Source: Chiridota heheva
Taxonomy: Eukaryota; Echinodermata; Holothuroidea; Apodida; Chiridotidae
DNA length: 64,000 nucleotides
Direction: 5' to 3'
Assembly (NCBI GenBank): GCA_020152595.1
Contig: JAIGNY010000732.1
Location: 62,001 to 126,000 of the forward strand
Shown: in pieces, positions 23,384-34,159 of the stretch
How the letters are laid out: each line of letters starts with the position of its first letter
Numbering within the stretch: position 1 is the first letter of the stretch
Notes under the pieces: model-generated
What the model was told of the DNA's origin: nothing
The model's input: the letters and a program-made list of their open reading frames with translations, nothing else
Databases searched by the model: none
Translations under genes and position numbers: made by a program

Positions 23384-23535
23384 CTTCAGCTATGATCGTC
23401 TTGTTGTTGTAACTTTGTGATGCACGATCAGTCCTTACATTCTGAGATTGATATCTGTTATTAAGAAAAGGGACAGACACCATTGTTATAAGTGTCTTTC
23501 GTAAGTTCAGTTTTTAATACAATTTCTGCTAATTC

Positions 23536-24505
23536 TTTTGACATAAAGTCAAATATTCTACATTGATATACAATAGAGAAAAAAAAACCAACTACCAATA
23601 ACCCCATCATAAATTCTTATGCCATTCTCAAGTTACCCAAGTTCGAAGTTGGAACATGGACGCTGCCATTTTGTTTATATTTGTCTTGAAATCATGCCAA
23701 TGATGACATAATTCGCCCTGTGCTAGCACAGAATTCTCTTTGACTTTCTTTCCAAAATGCTCTGACATAAAGTTCTCAGGGCTTGAATCATTATCGTATA
23801 CAAACAAAAATTTCATAGACCCATGCAATTTTTTTTTATATATTCTTAGAAGTTAGACAATTTAAAATAGATAATATTCATAACTGTACTGGGTGTATTA
23901 CATCATCTTTTAGAGGGTTTACGAACAAAATGGTCGCTTCAATGTAAGTAAGCATTAACAGAATTAATGTTTTAATAGATTAGAAAGTGTATGCTAAATT
24001 GTTTTGTACAATGTGAAACTTTTTCTGATGACGTCTAATTATTATTTCTATCATATTAAATGAAGAAAAAGCCAGACTTTACATTAAGAATGTTTGGCCC
24101 TTAGACCCCTCCAACCCGACACCCTCAATTTTCTCAAAATTAGGGGTAATCCAAACCATTCAACCGAAAAGACTCTTCACAATTCACTGACTAGCAACCA
24201 GCTATTGTTACACCATACACAACACATGGGTAAACCATACCTTCTTAACTGACCGCATCTTCATAGTCTATTCACAGTTCACTTCTTAGCAACCAGCTAC
24301 TGTTACACTGTACACAATAGTTCATTCATCTGGGGCTCAAGCTACTTAACTGCTGTCCAGTGATGTGAATCAGATGTATTGTTGCCTGAGCCTAAATGTA
24401 AATATACATTATATGCTTGGGAAGACTTTGTGCAAAACCCATGAATGATTGATGGTCCATTCTTTATAAGGATGGGTATTTCCTCATGATGTCTCCTTTA
24501 AACAT
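23536..24505 (+). mobile_element. TTAAAGGAGAC MITE, copy 3, with nested element X
   Basis: The left end is a diverged terminal repeat (TTGACATAAAGTCAAAT). Then come AACCAACTACCAA, ATGGACGCTGCCATTTTGTT, a block with TCGTATACAAA and CATAGACCCATGCAA, then ACATCATCTTTTAGAGG and AATGAAGAAAAAGCCAGAC. The right terminal repeat ATGTCTCCTTTAAA at about 24489-24502 is separated from the body by element X (24081-24488). Without the insert the length is about 560 bp, equal to copy 4. Ends beginning TTAA suggest TTAA-targeting (piggyBac-like), but this is inference. Confidence 0.8.
24081..24488 (+). mobile_element. Dispersed element X, copy 2
   Basis: Homologous to 582-897. About 90 bp longer because a segment containing TTCACTGACTAGCAACCAGC is duplicated (near 24180 and again near 24278). 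It interrupts MITE copy 3 just inside its right terminal repeat. Confidence 0.8.
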
Positions 24506-24509
24506 CTCT

Positions 24510-25530
24510 CCAAAACAAATATGCATTACCTAATTGTATTTCTCTTCTCTCTGCTTCTTGCATTGTGGTGAACTTGCTAAGCCCCCTTAAGGCCTTAGCA
24601 AAAAGCACTATACAAATCTATGTACATAGCTATTGTAACAAGCAAATCTTTATGTCACTCCTACTTTAGTTAACACCTGGTATTTCCTTTGTACTTTATA
24701 TTCAGTTTAAACAATGATAAATTCCCAACATTCCAGTTCCTTTGTTATCTGACCAGCTAAGCGTCTTTGTTATCTGACCAGCTGACCGTCTTGAATGTTG
24801 TGGAGAATGCATAATACAGGGACTTGTCCCCGAGGCACCAAACCATTAACATCTCCCACATGTTTTTCTTATCTGTTCTTGGATAACCTGAACTGTTGGT
24901 ACACTCCCTCGCGGGGACGGCCGAAACGCCCTGCCGGCATGCTACAGAAATGGAGGCAGCGGTAGAATTTTGCTTTTTAAATCATATAGCGACGGGATGT
25001 AAGTGAAAATGGACAATTATCTGAATTTGGCTATTTCTACCGAACGTGTCATTGCACAAATAAAGAGAAGAGACATGAAACTTATAACTTCGTCTGAAGT
25101 TTAATTCACCTATCAAGTAATAAAGGGACAATTATTTTACCATTGATGTTTTGCTGCCAGCAAGTCCTTTATAAACAGTTTCCTGTATTTTGTCGTTTCT
25201 ACCATTCCTGTACTTGATTGCATAAATGAAGAGAAAAGACCTGAAATGTATAACGTTTTAGTTAATTCATTTAAGAAATGAAAAGGAAAAAGACAGTGGT
25301 TTGGGGTCAATGTATCACCCCCTCCTTTTCAAGGGACATGATTCAACCATTTTCATGAATTTTAGCAAAAGACATGTGAGTCCGTAATTGATTTTTTTTT
25401 TACGAGATTCCCGCCATATTGATGTATTACTGACGGAATAACATAACATAACAAGATGACGGGCTAAGCAGGGTAAATCACCCCATAAAAATCCCAAACT
25501 AACACCCATTACCACCACAAAAAAATATAT
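24510..25530. other. Unannotated interval
   Basis: Contains a 27-bp direct duplication with TTTGTTATCTGACCAGCT near 24738-24790 and a short GC-rich patch at 24905-24945. The wording AAAAGCACTATACAAATC near 24600 resembles the 3' tail of SINE/LINE elements. No gene evidence. Confidence 0.4.
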
Positions 25531-25536
25531 AAAAAA

Positions 25537-26680
25537 TCAAAGATGCCCAGAGTTAGTAAAGAACTTATCAATGTTAACTTTAAAATTGTGAAGAGAACTC
25601 GAGTTAACTACCCACTCAGGCAAACCATTCAAATCATTAACAACTCTTTGTGAAAAGCTAAAATGCCAAATATCTATCCATGAGAACTCTTTGGTCAACT
25701 TCAAACTGTTACCACATGTCACATGAGAATTAGCTGAAACAAGCAAGAAATTACAGGAAGTCAAAGCATCACTACCAGATAGGAATTTAAAACCTGAATC
25801 ATATCGCCATGTACTCTTTTCAAGTCAAGTGTGGTCAAACCAAGAATTCGCAACCTAGTTTCATAAGAGAGATTCCTTACTTTGGGAATTAATCATAGTG
25901 GCTCTTCGCTGAACCTGCTCCAAAATGAACTTATCCTTCTCACAAAAGGGACTCCAAGCCTGAAAGCCTGAATAGCACACTCAAGGTGAGGCCTGACTAA
26001 CTGCTTATACAAATTAAGGACAACCTCTCTACCAAGAAAACAAAAATTTCTTCTAATAAAGATAGGAGTGACATTTGCAATTCTCCATTCACTAGGAACA
26101 ACACCAACATCAAAGCACTTTGAAAAGATAATACTCAGGGGAACAGAAAGAACATCAGAACACTCACATAAATCAGCAGGATGTATTCCATCTGGACTGG
26201 GTGCTTTATTTGAATTCAAACCCTTCAACTTCTTAGACATAATAACATCAACTGAAAAATCAACATTCTTAATGGATACTGGAGAGTGCACACTAAGATG
26301 ATCCACGATATCATCAGCAGGGGACTCCTTAGTAAAAACAGATACAAAGTAGTCATTCAAAACCTCAGCCATATCCTTACCATTATTGATAGTAACACCA
26401 TCATTACCCTGAAGGGGACCAACAACCTCCTTGTTTTTTTTGCTTTGAGCGAACATAAGAGTGAAATGACTTCAGATTAATCTTAACCTCTTTGGACAAA
26501 CGTTTTTCAAAAAGCACTTTAGTATTTCTAATCAAACCCTTGGAGAACTTCTCATGATCCTTATACCTAGCAAGCTCCGAAGGACATCCACTGTTTTTAT
26601 AACAACGCCACCTTTTTTTTCTCCGAACGGCTCGCAAAACCTTCCGAGACATCCACACTGGCTGATTACGCCTACATACC
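25537..26680 (-). mobile_element. CR1-like LINE relic with RT core deleted
   Basis: Minus-strand translation from high to low coordinates gives: SRKVLRAVRRKKRWR (endonuclease-RT linker), FHSYVRSKQK, VGPLQGNDG, LNDYFVSVFTKE, LNSNKAPSPDGIHP and VPSEWRIANVTPIF (RT fingers). It then jumps to LNLYKQLVRPHLECAIQAF, LRILGLTTLDLKR, GDMIQVLNSY and FSQRVVNDLNGLPEWVV (C-terminal domain). The junction lies at about 26060. The palm with the YxDD catalytic motif is absent, although much of the sequence stays in one 187-codon frame (25893-26456). Conserved order and spacing identify a CR1-group ORF2; it cannot encode an active RT. Confidence 0.88.
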
Positions 26681-26846
26681 TTATTTAGATGTCATTCAGC
26701 AGTTGAATGTAAAGCTTATGTCATTTTTCCAGATATGAGACTCAATGTTAGCAACATCATAGATGTTCACCTTTTGTTGGCCAGAATAGGACGTCACTTC
26801 TCTAGATATAAACAAAGAATCGCCATCTTGATTTTCAACTTTAATG

Positions 26847-27112
<266 letters not shown>

Positions 27113-27540
27113 TTAAATATTTTAAGATGCAAGAAACTAGTGAAACTTTTGGCGTCAAGAAGCTATAAACATTTTTCGCATCAAAAAGCCCGGGAAGTAA
27201 ACAATTTTTTGTGGCAAGAATCTAGAAAGGTGAAGATTTTCATTAAACAACGAAGAAAAGATTTTACACTATGAAAAAGACTTTAATAAGAAGCCTCGAA
27301 CTTTACAGCTGGAAAGAAGAACTCTTCATCAAGAATATATGAATTTATGTAAAGGAATCCCATGTTTTATTTCAAATTGATCCTGATTAGTTATTGATCA
27401 TAATCAGTTATTGTAAATGTTAGGAATTGCCGATATTGTGGGTAAAATTTGTATTGTGCACGTTCGTAAGTTATTTCCGATCTTATTTTTGAGTGAGTAG
27501 CAAGTTTGCTATCAATCTTGCATGTTCAAGGAACAGGTAA
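27113..27540. other. Unannotated AT-rich interval
   Basis: Possibly the 5' untranslated part of the LINE that follows. Nothing diagnostic. Confidence 0.35.
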
Positions 27541-28190
27541 AGCAATTTACAATATCAATAATTGATATCTATATTTTAATATTATATGAAATGTTTACAT
27601 TTCATTATTAATGTGCTATTTTTATCTGTCACTCCATCAAATTTTGATAATGAGGTAACACTTGCATATTTATTTTGTGTTAGGCACTGTTGTCTTTATC
27701 AATATTGATTATCCAGGCTTGATCATAATCATAGTGTGGTGTATTGATACCAATTACAGATCAATTGATAAGTAGATTTACTTTCTTTAATTGATGCACT
27801 TGGGTGTTACAAAGTATATACCAATCGATTGTGGTATGATTATTGCTACCAGTGCTAAGATTGGTGCGGTTTTATATGGTATTGGTGCATCGATCAATTT
27901 TTTTTCTGTCCAAAACACTTGTTTAATATTACTGATCATTGATCCGATATGTCAAGATTATCTATCATGTATTGATTTGAGTTGTTGATGATTTTGCATC
28001 ATCGATTGTTACCAACCTTTCTATATGATATTGGGTATTGATTTATTGATCTATGGATTGGTATTCAAAGTTCTGAGAGAATGTTATGGTTATTATTCAT
28101 TGAATTGATACTATACATAGTGATACTTATATGCATGAATGAAGTTATTGATTATTTGTTACTTCTAATCGATACTTAGTGTGTTATATA
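27541..28190. other. ATTGAT/ATCAAT-enriched segment
   Basis: The words ATTGAT, ATCAAT, GATCAATT and ATCGATTG recur many times in both orientations without a fixed period. No gene is visible; the 65-codon frame at 27791-27988 shows no domain. Confidence 0.4.
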
Positions 28191-28229
28191 TGGCTTACAG
28201 AGGTATCAATTTATGGTAGATCCACGTTA

Positions 28230-28820
28230 TCGAATGCCAACGTGTTTGATTAAAGAGTATTATTAAGTGATGAGGATACATTATTAAATACATTATTACT
28301 TATAAATGATCTAAGTGACCATCTTCCAGTCTTTAGTATTATTGATTATGGCATTCATAGAACAAACGAGGAGTTTGTATATATCAGGAAAAAAGATGAT
28401 GCATCTGTAGAATTATTTCAACAAAAATTAAACCAGGAAAAATGGGATCTGGTTTACACAGCTAATGATGTACACAAGTCTTATGATCATTTCATTAGTA
28501 TTATAAGTAAACTGTATAATGAATGTTGTCTGATAAGAAAATAGCAACTAAAAATAGGAAAAGAGATAAGCCATGGATGACTAAAGGTTTGAAAAATGTT
28601 TGTAAAGAGAAAAATATGCTTTATGTAAAAAAAATTAAAATCAGAACATTGAAATCTGAACAAAAGTGTAAGAGGTATAAGTTTTAAGAGGTATAAAAAC
28701 AAATTGACTTCTGTATTGATTTTCTGCAAAAAGGATTATTACACAAAACTTCTGAAAAGCCATAAAAATAATATTAAAGAAACAAAGAAGGTATTAATCA
28801 GTTTAAAGTACAAGACCAAT
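28230..28820 (+). mobile_element. LINE endonuclease-RT linker fragment
   Basis: Plus-strand translation contains LSDHLPVFSIIDY (the SDH block at the end of an APE-type endonuclease). With frameshifts this continues to WDLVYTANDVHKSYDHFI, KPWMTKGLKN, YKRYKNKLTSVL and CKKDYYTKLLKSHKNNIKET. This is the linker between endonuclease and RT of an L2/CR1-group LINE. It ends abruptly near 28820, where Gypsy-like sequence begins. Confidence 0.8.
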
Positions 28821-29483
28821 AGTGTTTACCCTTATACTTTTATAGACAATAAGTCAATTGAGAAAGGTTCAACCTTAACCTCCATAATGAACCCGAATAA
28901 ACATCCTGTTAAGATTGCAGCAGCCATTCAGCTTGGTCAAATATACGCCACCAATCCAGCGCCAGAATACACAATTATGGAAGAAGTTGAACAAGACAAT
29001 TACAAGTCCAAGCCATCTTTCGTCAATGATGTAGATGAGGCACAATGGCTTACCTTCAGGCCATCAATTTGGATAAAGATCACCTTACCAGTGAACAGCA
29101 AGAGAAAGTTGGTCAACTATTACAAGAATTTAGTGATGTTGTCAGTGACACTCCAGGCCGAACCTTCCTGGTTAAGCATCACGTCGGAACCATGGAAACT
29201 CAACCGATACGACAGTGAGTGTACAGAACGTCACCAGCTATGAAAGTAGAGATACAAGCACAAGTGGACAAGTTGCTAAACAACGAAGTAATCGAAGAAA
29301 GCCAAAGCCCTTGGTGTTCTCCCATTGTCATTGTGAGAAAGAGAGATCGGAAATACCGTTTTTCAATATACCGCAAACTTAACGCTGTCACAGTGAAAGA
29401 TTGCCATCCTCTACCACGTACAGATGATACCTTAGATTCATTTAATGGTTCTGGCTTCTTCAGCACAATGCGGATCTCACTTA

Positions 29484-29634
29484 TGACGTGTACCTCCGCT
29501 TTCCGTTTAGTATGCACTGCAACCGCCGATTTTGACCAAAATCGACAGTTGCACGTACACACGCCTATATCTGATGCACGTTGGGCATATTATTAATGCC
29601 CCTATGATAGCATACTGAAAGGAAAGAGCTTGCA
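29484..29634. mobile_element. ~150-bp insertion in Gypsy RT
   Basis: It separates the FSTM and ANGYWQIA blocks that are adjacent in Gypsy RTs. CACTTA occurs at both edges (29478-29483 and 29635-29640), a possible 6-bp target duplication. The insert contains TTTTGACCAAAATCG and has no recognised class. Confidence 0.5.
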
Positions 29635-29995
29635 CACTTAATGCCAACGGTTATTGGCAAATTGCCATGGATCCACTAGACAGAGAAAAAACTGCTTTTA
29701 GTACAGGCTTCGGCTTATACCAGTTCCAAAATAATGCCTATGAGTCTCAACAACGCCCCACCAACTTTCCAGCGTTTGATGGAGCTTGCATTATGTGGCT
29801 TACACTGGACCTCATGCTTAGTTTACCTTGATGACATCATCATCCTTAGAAAGATTTTGACGATCATCTCAACAACGTCAAAGACGTACTCAGCCGTTTC
29901 CGTTCTGCTGGGTTAACAAGCAAACCAGAGGTGTCATCTCTTCAAGCAAGAAGTTCAGTTCTTGAGCCACGTGGGACACAAAGAAAGACTACAGT

Positions 29996-30632
29996 CAGAT
30001 CCGTCAAATACCAGACAAGTGAGAGAATGTAAACAGATCCGTCAAAAACCAAACGAGTGAGAGAATGTAAACAGATCCGTCAAACAACAGACGAGTGAGA
30101 GAATGTAAACAGATCCTTCAAACACCAGACTAGTGAGAGAATGTAAACAGATCCGTCAAACACCAGACAAGTGAGAGAATGTAAACAGATCCGTCAAACA
30201 CCAGACGAGTGAGAGAATGTAAACAGATCCGTCAAACACCAAACGAGTGAGAGAATGTAAACAGATCCGTCAAACACCAGAGGTGAGAATGTAAACAGAT
30301 CCGTCAAACACCAGACGAGTGAGAAAATGTAAATAGATCCGTCAAACACCAGACGAGTGAGAGAATGCAAACAGATCCGTCAAACACCAGACAAGAGAAT
30401 GTAAACAGATCCGTCAAACACCAGACCAGTGAGAGAATGCTAACAGATTCGTCAAACAACAGACGAGTGAGAAAATGTAAATAGATCCGTCAAACACCAG
30501 ACGAGTGAGAGAATGCAAACAGATCCGTCAAACACCAGACAAGAGAATGTAAACAGATCCGTCAAACACCAGACCAGTGAGAGAATGCAAACAGATCCGT
30601 CAAACAACAGACGAGTAAGAGAATGTAAAGGT
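29996..30632. repeat. 38-bp minisatellite born within Gypsy pol
   Basis: About 17 copies of a 38-bp unit: CAGATCCGTCAAACACCAGA, CGAGTGAGAGAATG, then TAAA. The first unit is continuous with the pol frame (SDPSNTRQVRECK), and the last runs into NVSELRAFLGLATYY, the next conserved RT block. In Gypsy pol these blocks are separated only by a few residues, so the array is an expansion of pol codons themselves. The 38-bp unit is not a multiple of three and so destroys the frame. Several units lack 5-8 bp. Confidence 0.9.
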
Positions 30633-31327
30633 TCACGCAATGTTTCTGAGTTACGTGCCTTCTTAGGCCTTGCAACATATTATCAAAATTCATATAGGAC
30701 TTTGCACGCATTGCATCTCTATTATGCATGCTTACAAAGAAAAACGTGGAGTTTGAATAGTCTTAGTGTCATCTTGCATTTGATACCTTGAAGGACACCC
30801 TTTCTTCTCCACCTATACTTGTTTCCTAAATTTTTAAAAATGAGTTCATTTCTCACACAGAAGCATCTCTACCTGCTACAGGCGCAGTTCAATCGCAATC
30901 GGTAGACAGGAAAGAGCACATCATTGCTAGAGCTAGTCCTACATTTACCGAAGTAGAAAGAAAGTGGTCAACTTACAATAAGAAGCTCTACGCAATTGTT
31001 TGCGCAGTAAAGCACTTTCGACATTACTTGTCCAGCCTACCTTTCACCATATATACACCAACCACTATTCTTTAGTGGGGCTAAAAATTTGCAATCCAGG
31101 ACAATCCAACTGGTTGCCATGCAAGATGGGCCCTGGACATGGACATGTTTTAGTGGGAAATCAAATACCGTCCCGGAAGTACAAATGCTAATGCTGAAGG
31201 GTTGTCAAGAATGTTCAATGCTGAAGGCGAAGTATCTGACACAAATGGAGACAAGCGAGATACAAGTATTTCCTGAACAAGACAGCAAAGACAAAGCAAA
31301 GCTACATCAACATCAATGCGAACGAAA

Positions 31328-31858
31328 GAGCTGAACCCTTCAACCACGGCAGAGCTGAACTCTTCAACCACGGCAGAGCTGAACTCTTCAACCACGGCAG
31401 AGCTGAACTCTTCAACCACGGCAGAGCTGAACTCTTCAACCACGGCAGAGCTGAACTCTTCAACCACGGCAGAGCTGAACTCTTCAACCACGGCAGAGCT
31501 GAACTCTTCAACCACGGCAGAGCTGAACTCTTCAACCACGGCAGAGCTGAACTCTTCAACCACGGCAGAGCTGAACTCTTCAACCACGGCAGAGCTGAAC
31601 TCTTCAACCACGGCAGAGCTGAACTCTTCAACCACGGCAGAGCTGAACTCTTCAACCACGGCAGAGCTGAACTCTTCAACCACGGCAGAGCTGAACTCTT
31701 CAACCACGGCAGAGCTGAACTCTTCAACCACGGCAGAGCTGAACTCTTCAACCACGGCAGAGCTGAACTCTTCAACCACGGCAGAGCTGAACTCTTCAAC
31801 CACGGCAGAGCTGAACTCTTCAACCACGGCAGAGCTGAACTCTTTAACCACGGCAGAG
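31328..31858 (+). repeat. 24-bp minisatellite (ELNSSTTA)n within Gypsy pol
   Basis: About 22 almost identical copies of a 24-bp unit coding for ELNSSTTA in the plus frame 31316-32212 (298 codons) and open in minus frames too. It lies between the RNase H-integrase linker (GLSR block) and a pre-integrase block. Only the edge units carry substitutions, which points to recent expansion. The unit length preserves frame, unlike the 38-bp array in the same gene, but upstream stops show the polyprotein is not translated as a whole. Confidence 0.92.
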
Positions 31859-32104
31859 CCAAACACTAGCTTTGACCTTCCAATGGAAGACCCGACCACA
31901 ACTTTCCAGGAAGTTCATCCTTCTGAAACTGAGTCAACATCACTAATCTGTGACCAGAAAATGATTCGTGCACAACAACAGACTGATAGTGTTATCAGTC
32001 AAGTGGTTGACTGCAAGATCCAGAATCAACATTCACTAAGACATGCCCTCCATGGATGTCCTCATTCTCTGAGAAAACTTTGGTGGCAATATCCAAGTTT
32101 AGAG

Positions 32105-32335
32105 CTGCACGAACGATTTTTAATTAGTTTTTTATGTTTCACGATATTTTTGCACGTTTTTAATAGCGTAAACTTGACTTTTAGATTTAATACTGTAATG
32201 TTAGAATTGTAATGTACGAAGTAGCCAAGCCTAGTTGTGCGAAAATTTCTTAATGAAGTATTAGTTTTTGGTTTCGCGATATGTCACAAGAGGCATATTT
32301 CATGTCGTGGGAAAAGAGATATCGCAATAATCGAC
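32105..32335 (+). repeat. Dispersed repeat Z, copy 2
   Basis: Matches 15285-15515. It begins next to the last Gypsy pol block and ends near TATCGCAATAATCG. It may belong to the Gypsy 3' end. Confidence 0.75.
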
Positions 32336-32914
32336 ATGTCATGACAGCACTAGTCTTTATCATACCCCGAATCAAATTCTAGCAGGAAAAGACTTTCCTA
32401 TCATTTTTAGTGACTGAGATTTAAGAAAGAAATTAAAAGAAATACAGAAAGATTTTGAGCTGTCCACCAAGTCATACATCACAAATTTAGCATAAATTAA
32501 AAATTGACATAACCTTGATCAGCAGATAAGTAAAAAGCTATTTTCAAAATACAAAAACTTGTCTGTTCATATCTTAATCTGTAAGAATGGCTCATTAAGA
32601 TTAAAATAAGACTGCATCTTTCAAGCAAACACTTATGTTACATGAACTCAAGATTAAGTACAAGCATACCTGTTACTGCTTATACTAAGCAGAAAACTTC
32701 CAAAATTCAAAAATTGAAATGAACCTACATTCTAATATATTGTTTCATTTAATGAATTACACGAGTCTGTTAATAGATTTAGCAGGAAATCTTACAAATT
32801 TGATTATCAAATTGAGCCTCCATGAAGCAATATCTTTCCTTAGGAGAAATGGTCCGTCAATTATTCAGTCATTAAACACATCACCTCAGGCATATAATAC
32901 ACAACTATTTTATC
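32336..32914. other. Unannotated AT-rich interval
   Basis: No domain is recognised. The 97-codon frame from 32719 overlaps the following dispersed repeat and is not convincing. Confidence 0.35.
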
Positions 32915-33215
32915 ACCAGTTTGCAAACAAATTTCTCCCACTAAGACACTTAACACGGATGAGTGATTTCAATCACACAAGTGTCCTGATTACTAAGCAC
33001 TGGCTAATGTAATCTTATACAAATAACCTTGAGCTACTTGACAGTGGCGTGCATGGGAATGGTAGATAAACAATCATTTGGAGTGGAAACACAATACACT
33101 GATCAGGAAGTCGGGTTGGTAATTGCCATACCTGAGTTTTCAGGATTAACTCAGGTGTCAGGTGCGGGTAGGCTTAAGAAGAAGCATTTTGGCATGTCTG
33201 CAATTTCATTGACCC
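32915..33215 (+). repeat. Dispersed repeat W, copy 1
   Basis: Matches 36766-37072 directly: CAGTTTGCAAAC, CTCCCACTAAGA, GATTTCAATCACA, AATAACCTTG, GTCGGGTTGGTAATTGCCAT. Both copies keep a hairpin in which CCTGAGTT and AACTCAGG flank TTCAGGATT (about 33130-33154). Long conserved non-coding words and a terminal hairpin are compatible with a non-autonomous element; its class is not determined. Confidence 0.75.
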
Positions 33216-33685
33216 AAATTCATTCCTAAATGTGAGGCATTTTTCATATTTGACTTCGCCCACTACGATACTTCATTAATACTAGTGATGTAAAACTACT
33301 GTGGATATCAGGGGACCACCTTTAAATTGATAAACAGGACTACTAATTGTTTGTTTTGTAATAGTGTGCGCTTGTCCTCTAAACATCAAAGCACAATTAA
33401 AATCAGTGAAAAATAGCCCAAAACATTTCACAAAATAGGATAAATGATGAGGATAAAAGTATAGTATCCTATAACAGGAGTTGGGATGAAAGTCAGTTAG
33501 ATGGAGCATTAAAACGTTGGTCAAATGCATAGGCAGGATTTTTTTACATCATAGTGTGATTTTGTCCCCCCACTTTTGACTTAAGTTGTCATCCCCACCC
33601 CCCTACTTTTAGTGGTATATCCCAAACATGGTCAAATGTGCCATACAGTTTAGTTCAGTGGTTAGGCATTATAAATTTTATATGA
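33216..33685. other. Unannotated interval
   Basis: No gene evidence. A C-rich patch lies at 33566-33605. Confidence 0.35.
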
Positions 33686-33689
33686 AACG

Positions 33690-34150
33690 ATCTTTAATAG
33701 AAACACAATGGTGAAGAAAGCATTCCAAAATCTTATTATGTTAAAGAGATAATCAAGTTTAAGCTGTATCATCTATGTAAAAATGACTAGTGTAGTAAAT
33801 CTACAATGAAAAGTTGGCATCTTCGTCCTCACATTCTTAACAATGTACTCTAAAGAAAGTTTATTCACTATTTCTTTTTAATTAGTGAAATTTTTTCACT
33901 ATTTAAATTATTTTTCCTCGAACTTTCTACAATGCGTATGTTATAAATACCCTTCCTACAGTAGATTCAGTAATATTTTAAGCCACAAAATTGCAGGACA
34001 AAAAAAGATAGAATACATCAAGACTTTAAGGAATCTGAGGCAATGACATTACAACTAGCTTGATTTTAGTAGTTTCTACACAAATGATACCTCCTTAACA
34101 GAATAAGATTTTGAATGCTTTCTTCACCATTTTGTTTCTTTTTAAATCCT
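33690..34150. mobile_element. Element with ~90-bp inverted termini
   Basis: The left end reads ATGGTGAAGAAAGCATTC then TCTTATTATGTTAAAGAG. The right end holds the reverse complement (CTTAACAGAATAAGAT, GAATGCTTTCTTCACCAT). Flanking words such as GACTAGTGTAGTAAAT are also shared inversely in part. A related plus-strand copy lies at 55685-55840. The interior is AT-rich without coding capacity. Confidence 0.6.
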
Positions 34151-34159
34151 CTTTCATAT

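Larger units (their letters stand above)
28850..32110 (+). mobile_element. Gypsy-type LTR retrotransposon pol relic
   Basis: Blocks in normal order but different frames: spacer INPNKHPVKI-like; RT start YRTSPAMKVEIQAQVDKLL, EESQSPWCSPIVIVRKRD and LNAVTVKDCHPLPRTDDTL (29219-29470); ANGYWQIAMDPLDREKTAFS (29641-29705); FQRLMELALCGLHWTSCL and the intact catalytic VYLDDIII (29821-29847); LQSDPSNTRQ (29991-30020); NVSELRAFLGLATYY (30640-30690); RNase H blocks HTEASLPATGAV and WSTYNKKLYAIVCAVKHFR (30855-31035); KYRPGSTNANAEGLSR (31160-31205); and a pre-integrase TDSVISQVVD block (31980-32015). Several frameshifts, two in-gene minisatellites and a ~150-bp insertion (29484-29634) make it dead. No gag, complete integrase or LTR pair is identified. 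Confidence 0.92.

Noticed and set aside
31150..31899. Minus-strand frames of 249 and 186 codons
   Set aside because: They are shadows of the 24-bp minisatellite inside the Gypsy relic.
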